This document shows, one piece after another, positions 63,089-63,686 of a DNA stretch of 63,686 nucleotides. The notes below the pieces were generated by a model, which saw nothing but the letters and a program-made list of their open reading frames with translations, was not told the origin of the DNA and ran no database searches. The DNA is taken from NCBI GenBank assembly GCA_017467305.1, contig JAFTSM010000042.1:1-63686 (forward strand), written 5' to 3'. This stretch comes from Candidatus Gastranaerophilales bacterium. GTDB taxonomy: Bacteria; Cyanobacteriota; Vampirovibrionia; Gastranaerophilales; Gastranaerophilaceae. The stretch's first letter is position 1. The number at the start of each line of letters is the position of its first letter. Position numbers and translations under genes: made by a program.

Positions 63089-63686
63089 TTAGCAGTGGCA
63101 GTTACAACCACAAGTACAGCAATCTTTTAATGCTTCTTGTGCTTCAGCCATTCTAACTTTAATTCTACCGTCTACTGCGATACCTTCACCAGTTTTTTCT
63201 GAAATTAATAATGGGTTGATATCTAGTTCATCAATAAATTTAAAGTCAGTTACCAATTGAGATAATCTCAATAATGTTTCTTGGATTTGTTCCATTTGTG
63301 CTGGTTTTGTACCTCTCGCACCTTGTAATAATTTATAAGCTTTAACAGATTCAATCATTTCTTTAGCATCAATGTCTGTTAAAGGAGCAATTCTGAATGT
63401 TACGTCTTTAAGTGCTTCAACGAATACACCACCAAGACCAAACATCATCATTGGACCATATTGTGGGTCTGTAGCAATACCACAAACCATTTCACGGTTA
63501 CCTTTAACCATTTCTTGAATGATTACACCTTCTAAACCATCAATTAAGCCTTTTTCTGTTAATTTTGCAATTAAGTCAGCATATTCAGCTCTTAATTGTT
63601 CTTCTGATTGAATGTTAACTCTTACACCGCCAACATCAGTTTTGTGAGATGTTGTTTTAGAAGTCATTTTCATTACTACAGGGTAG
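63089..63686 (-). CDS. ADP-forming acyl-CoA synthetase, ATP-grasp part (5' truncated by window edge)
   Basis: The last 198 codons of a longer gene whose start lies beyond the window; the reading runs on upstream as YPVVMKM. SHKTDVGGV, IQEMVKGNREMVCG, MMMFGLGGVFVEALKD and the C-terminal FIDELDINPLL are typical of the beta/ATP-grasp domain of acetate-CoA ligase (ADP-forming), which conserves energy by substrate-level phosphorylation from acetyl-CoA in anaerobes. The C-terminus carries an unusual cysteine tail, CCTCGCNCHC. Confidence 0.88.
   Translation of the reverse strand, partial: YPVVMKMTSKTTSHKTDVGGVRVNIQSEEQLRAEYADLIAKLTEKGLIDGLEGVIIQEMVKGNREMVCGIATDPQYGPMMMFGLGGVFVEALKDVTFRIAPLTDIDAKEMIESVKAYKLLQGARGTKPAQMEQIQETLLRLSQLVTDFKFIDELDINPLLISEKTGEGIAVDGRIKVRMAEAQEALKDCCTCGCNCHC

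Noticed and set aside
1-63686. CRISPR arrays, tRNA, rRNA, prophage or integrase genes
   Set aside because: No regularly spaced direct repeats, cloverleaf-like genes or recombinase motifs were recognised by eye.

Overview
The window is about 64 kb of AT-rich (roughly 30% GC by eye), densely coded bacterial DNA with short intergenic gaps and many strong Rho-independent hairpins. Gene content points to a diderm bacterium: an AsmA/TamB-like envelope protein of about 1500 residues, flagellar-type export genes, a PgpH-YbeY-DgkA block, AccB/AccC, and c-di-GMP-type GGDEF/HD-GYP regulators. Several families of unknown function begin with a short Ile/Val-Ser-Phe-Gly motif, which I associate with uncultured gut Gastranaerophilales (Candidatus Melainabacteria, Vampirovibrionia). 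That placement is inference. No rRNA, tRNA, CRISPR array, integrase or transposase was seen.

Layout. 1-9.4 kb: wecB and trpS, two copies of a structured intergenic repeat, a large SF1 helicase with a C-terminal nuclease-like domain, rubrerythrin, and a NarL-type regulator next to a TPR-GAF-HD-GYP protein. 9.4-16.3 kb: a GT2 enzyme, lineage-type membrane proteins, an acyltransferase, then five tandem paralogues with an N-terminal SFGKKIPI motif and a GNAT-like C-terminal half. 16.3-30.8 kb: accCB, a GGDEF/degenerate HD-GYP protein, AlkD-like and YkgJ-like proteins, a DHH phosphoesterase, a cluster of REP-like repeats, valS, two SGNH-like proteins, gpmI. 30.8-38.5 kb: the AsmA-like protein, then pgpH-ybeY-dgkA. 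38.5-44.4 kb: two large paralogous repeat/HD proteins, one intact and one split by an in-frame TAG. 44.6-52.5 kb: a SWIM-SNF2 helicase, a glycosyltransferase, and an export-apparatus operon (fliN-like, fliO-like, fliP, fliQ, a secretin-N-like gene, fliR).

The most exciting locus is 52.7-57.8 kb. It is a compact minus-strand operon for an apparently undescribed ribosomally made, modified peptide (RiPP). It holds a TupA-like ATP-grasp protein, a 47-residue precursor peptide (56779-56922), a radical SAM/SPASM maturase with an N-terminal PqqD-like recognition domain, a U32-like protein with four spaced cysteines, and an E. coli-type YcaO. The combination of YcaO, radical SAM, U32-like and ATP-grasp proteins around one single-Cys precursor does not match any RiPP class I can name.

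The right end (57.9-63.7 kb) holds an orphan DNA methyltransferase, a LOG-family protein, and an inverted-repeat element. It also holds a histidine kinase/NarL-type regulator pair followed by two tandem SFGGQ-motif proteins, each preceded by an identical 24-bp upstream box, and the 3' part of an ADP-forming acyl-CoA synthetase gene that runs off the window.
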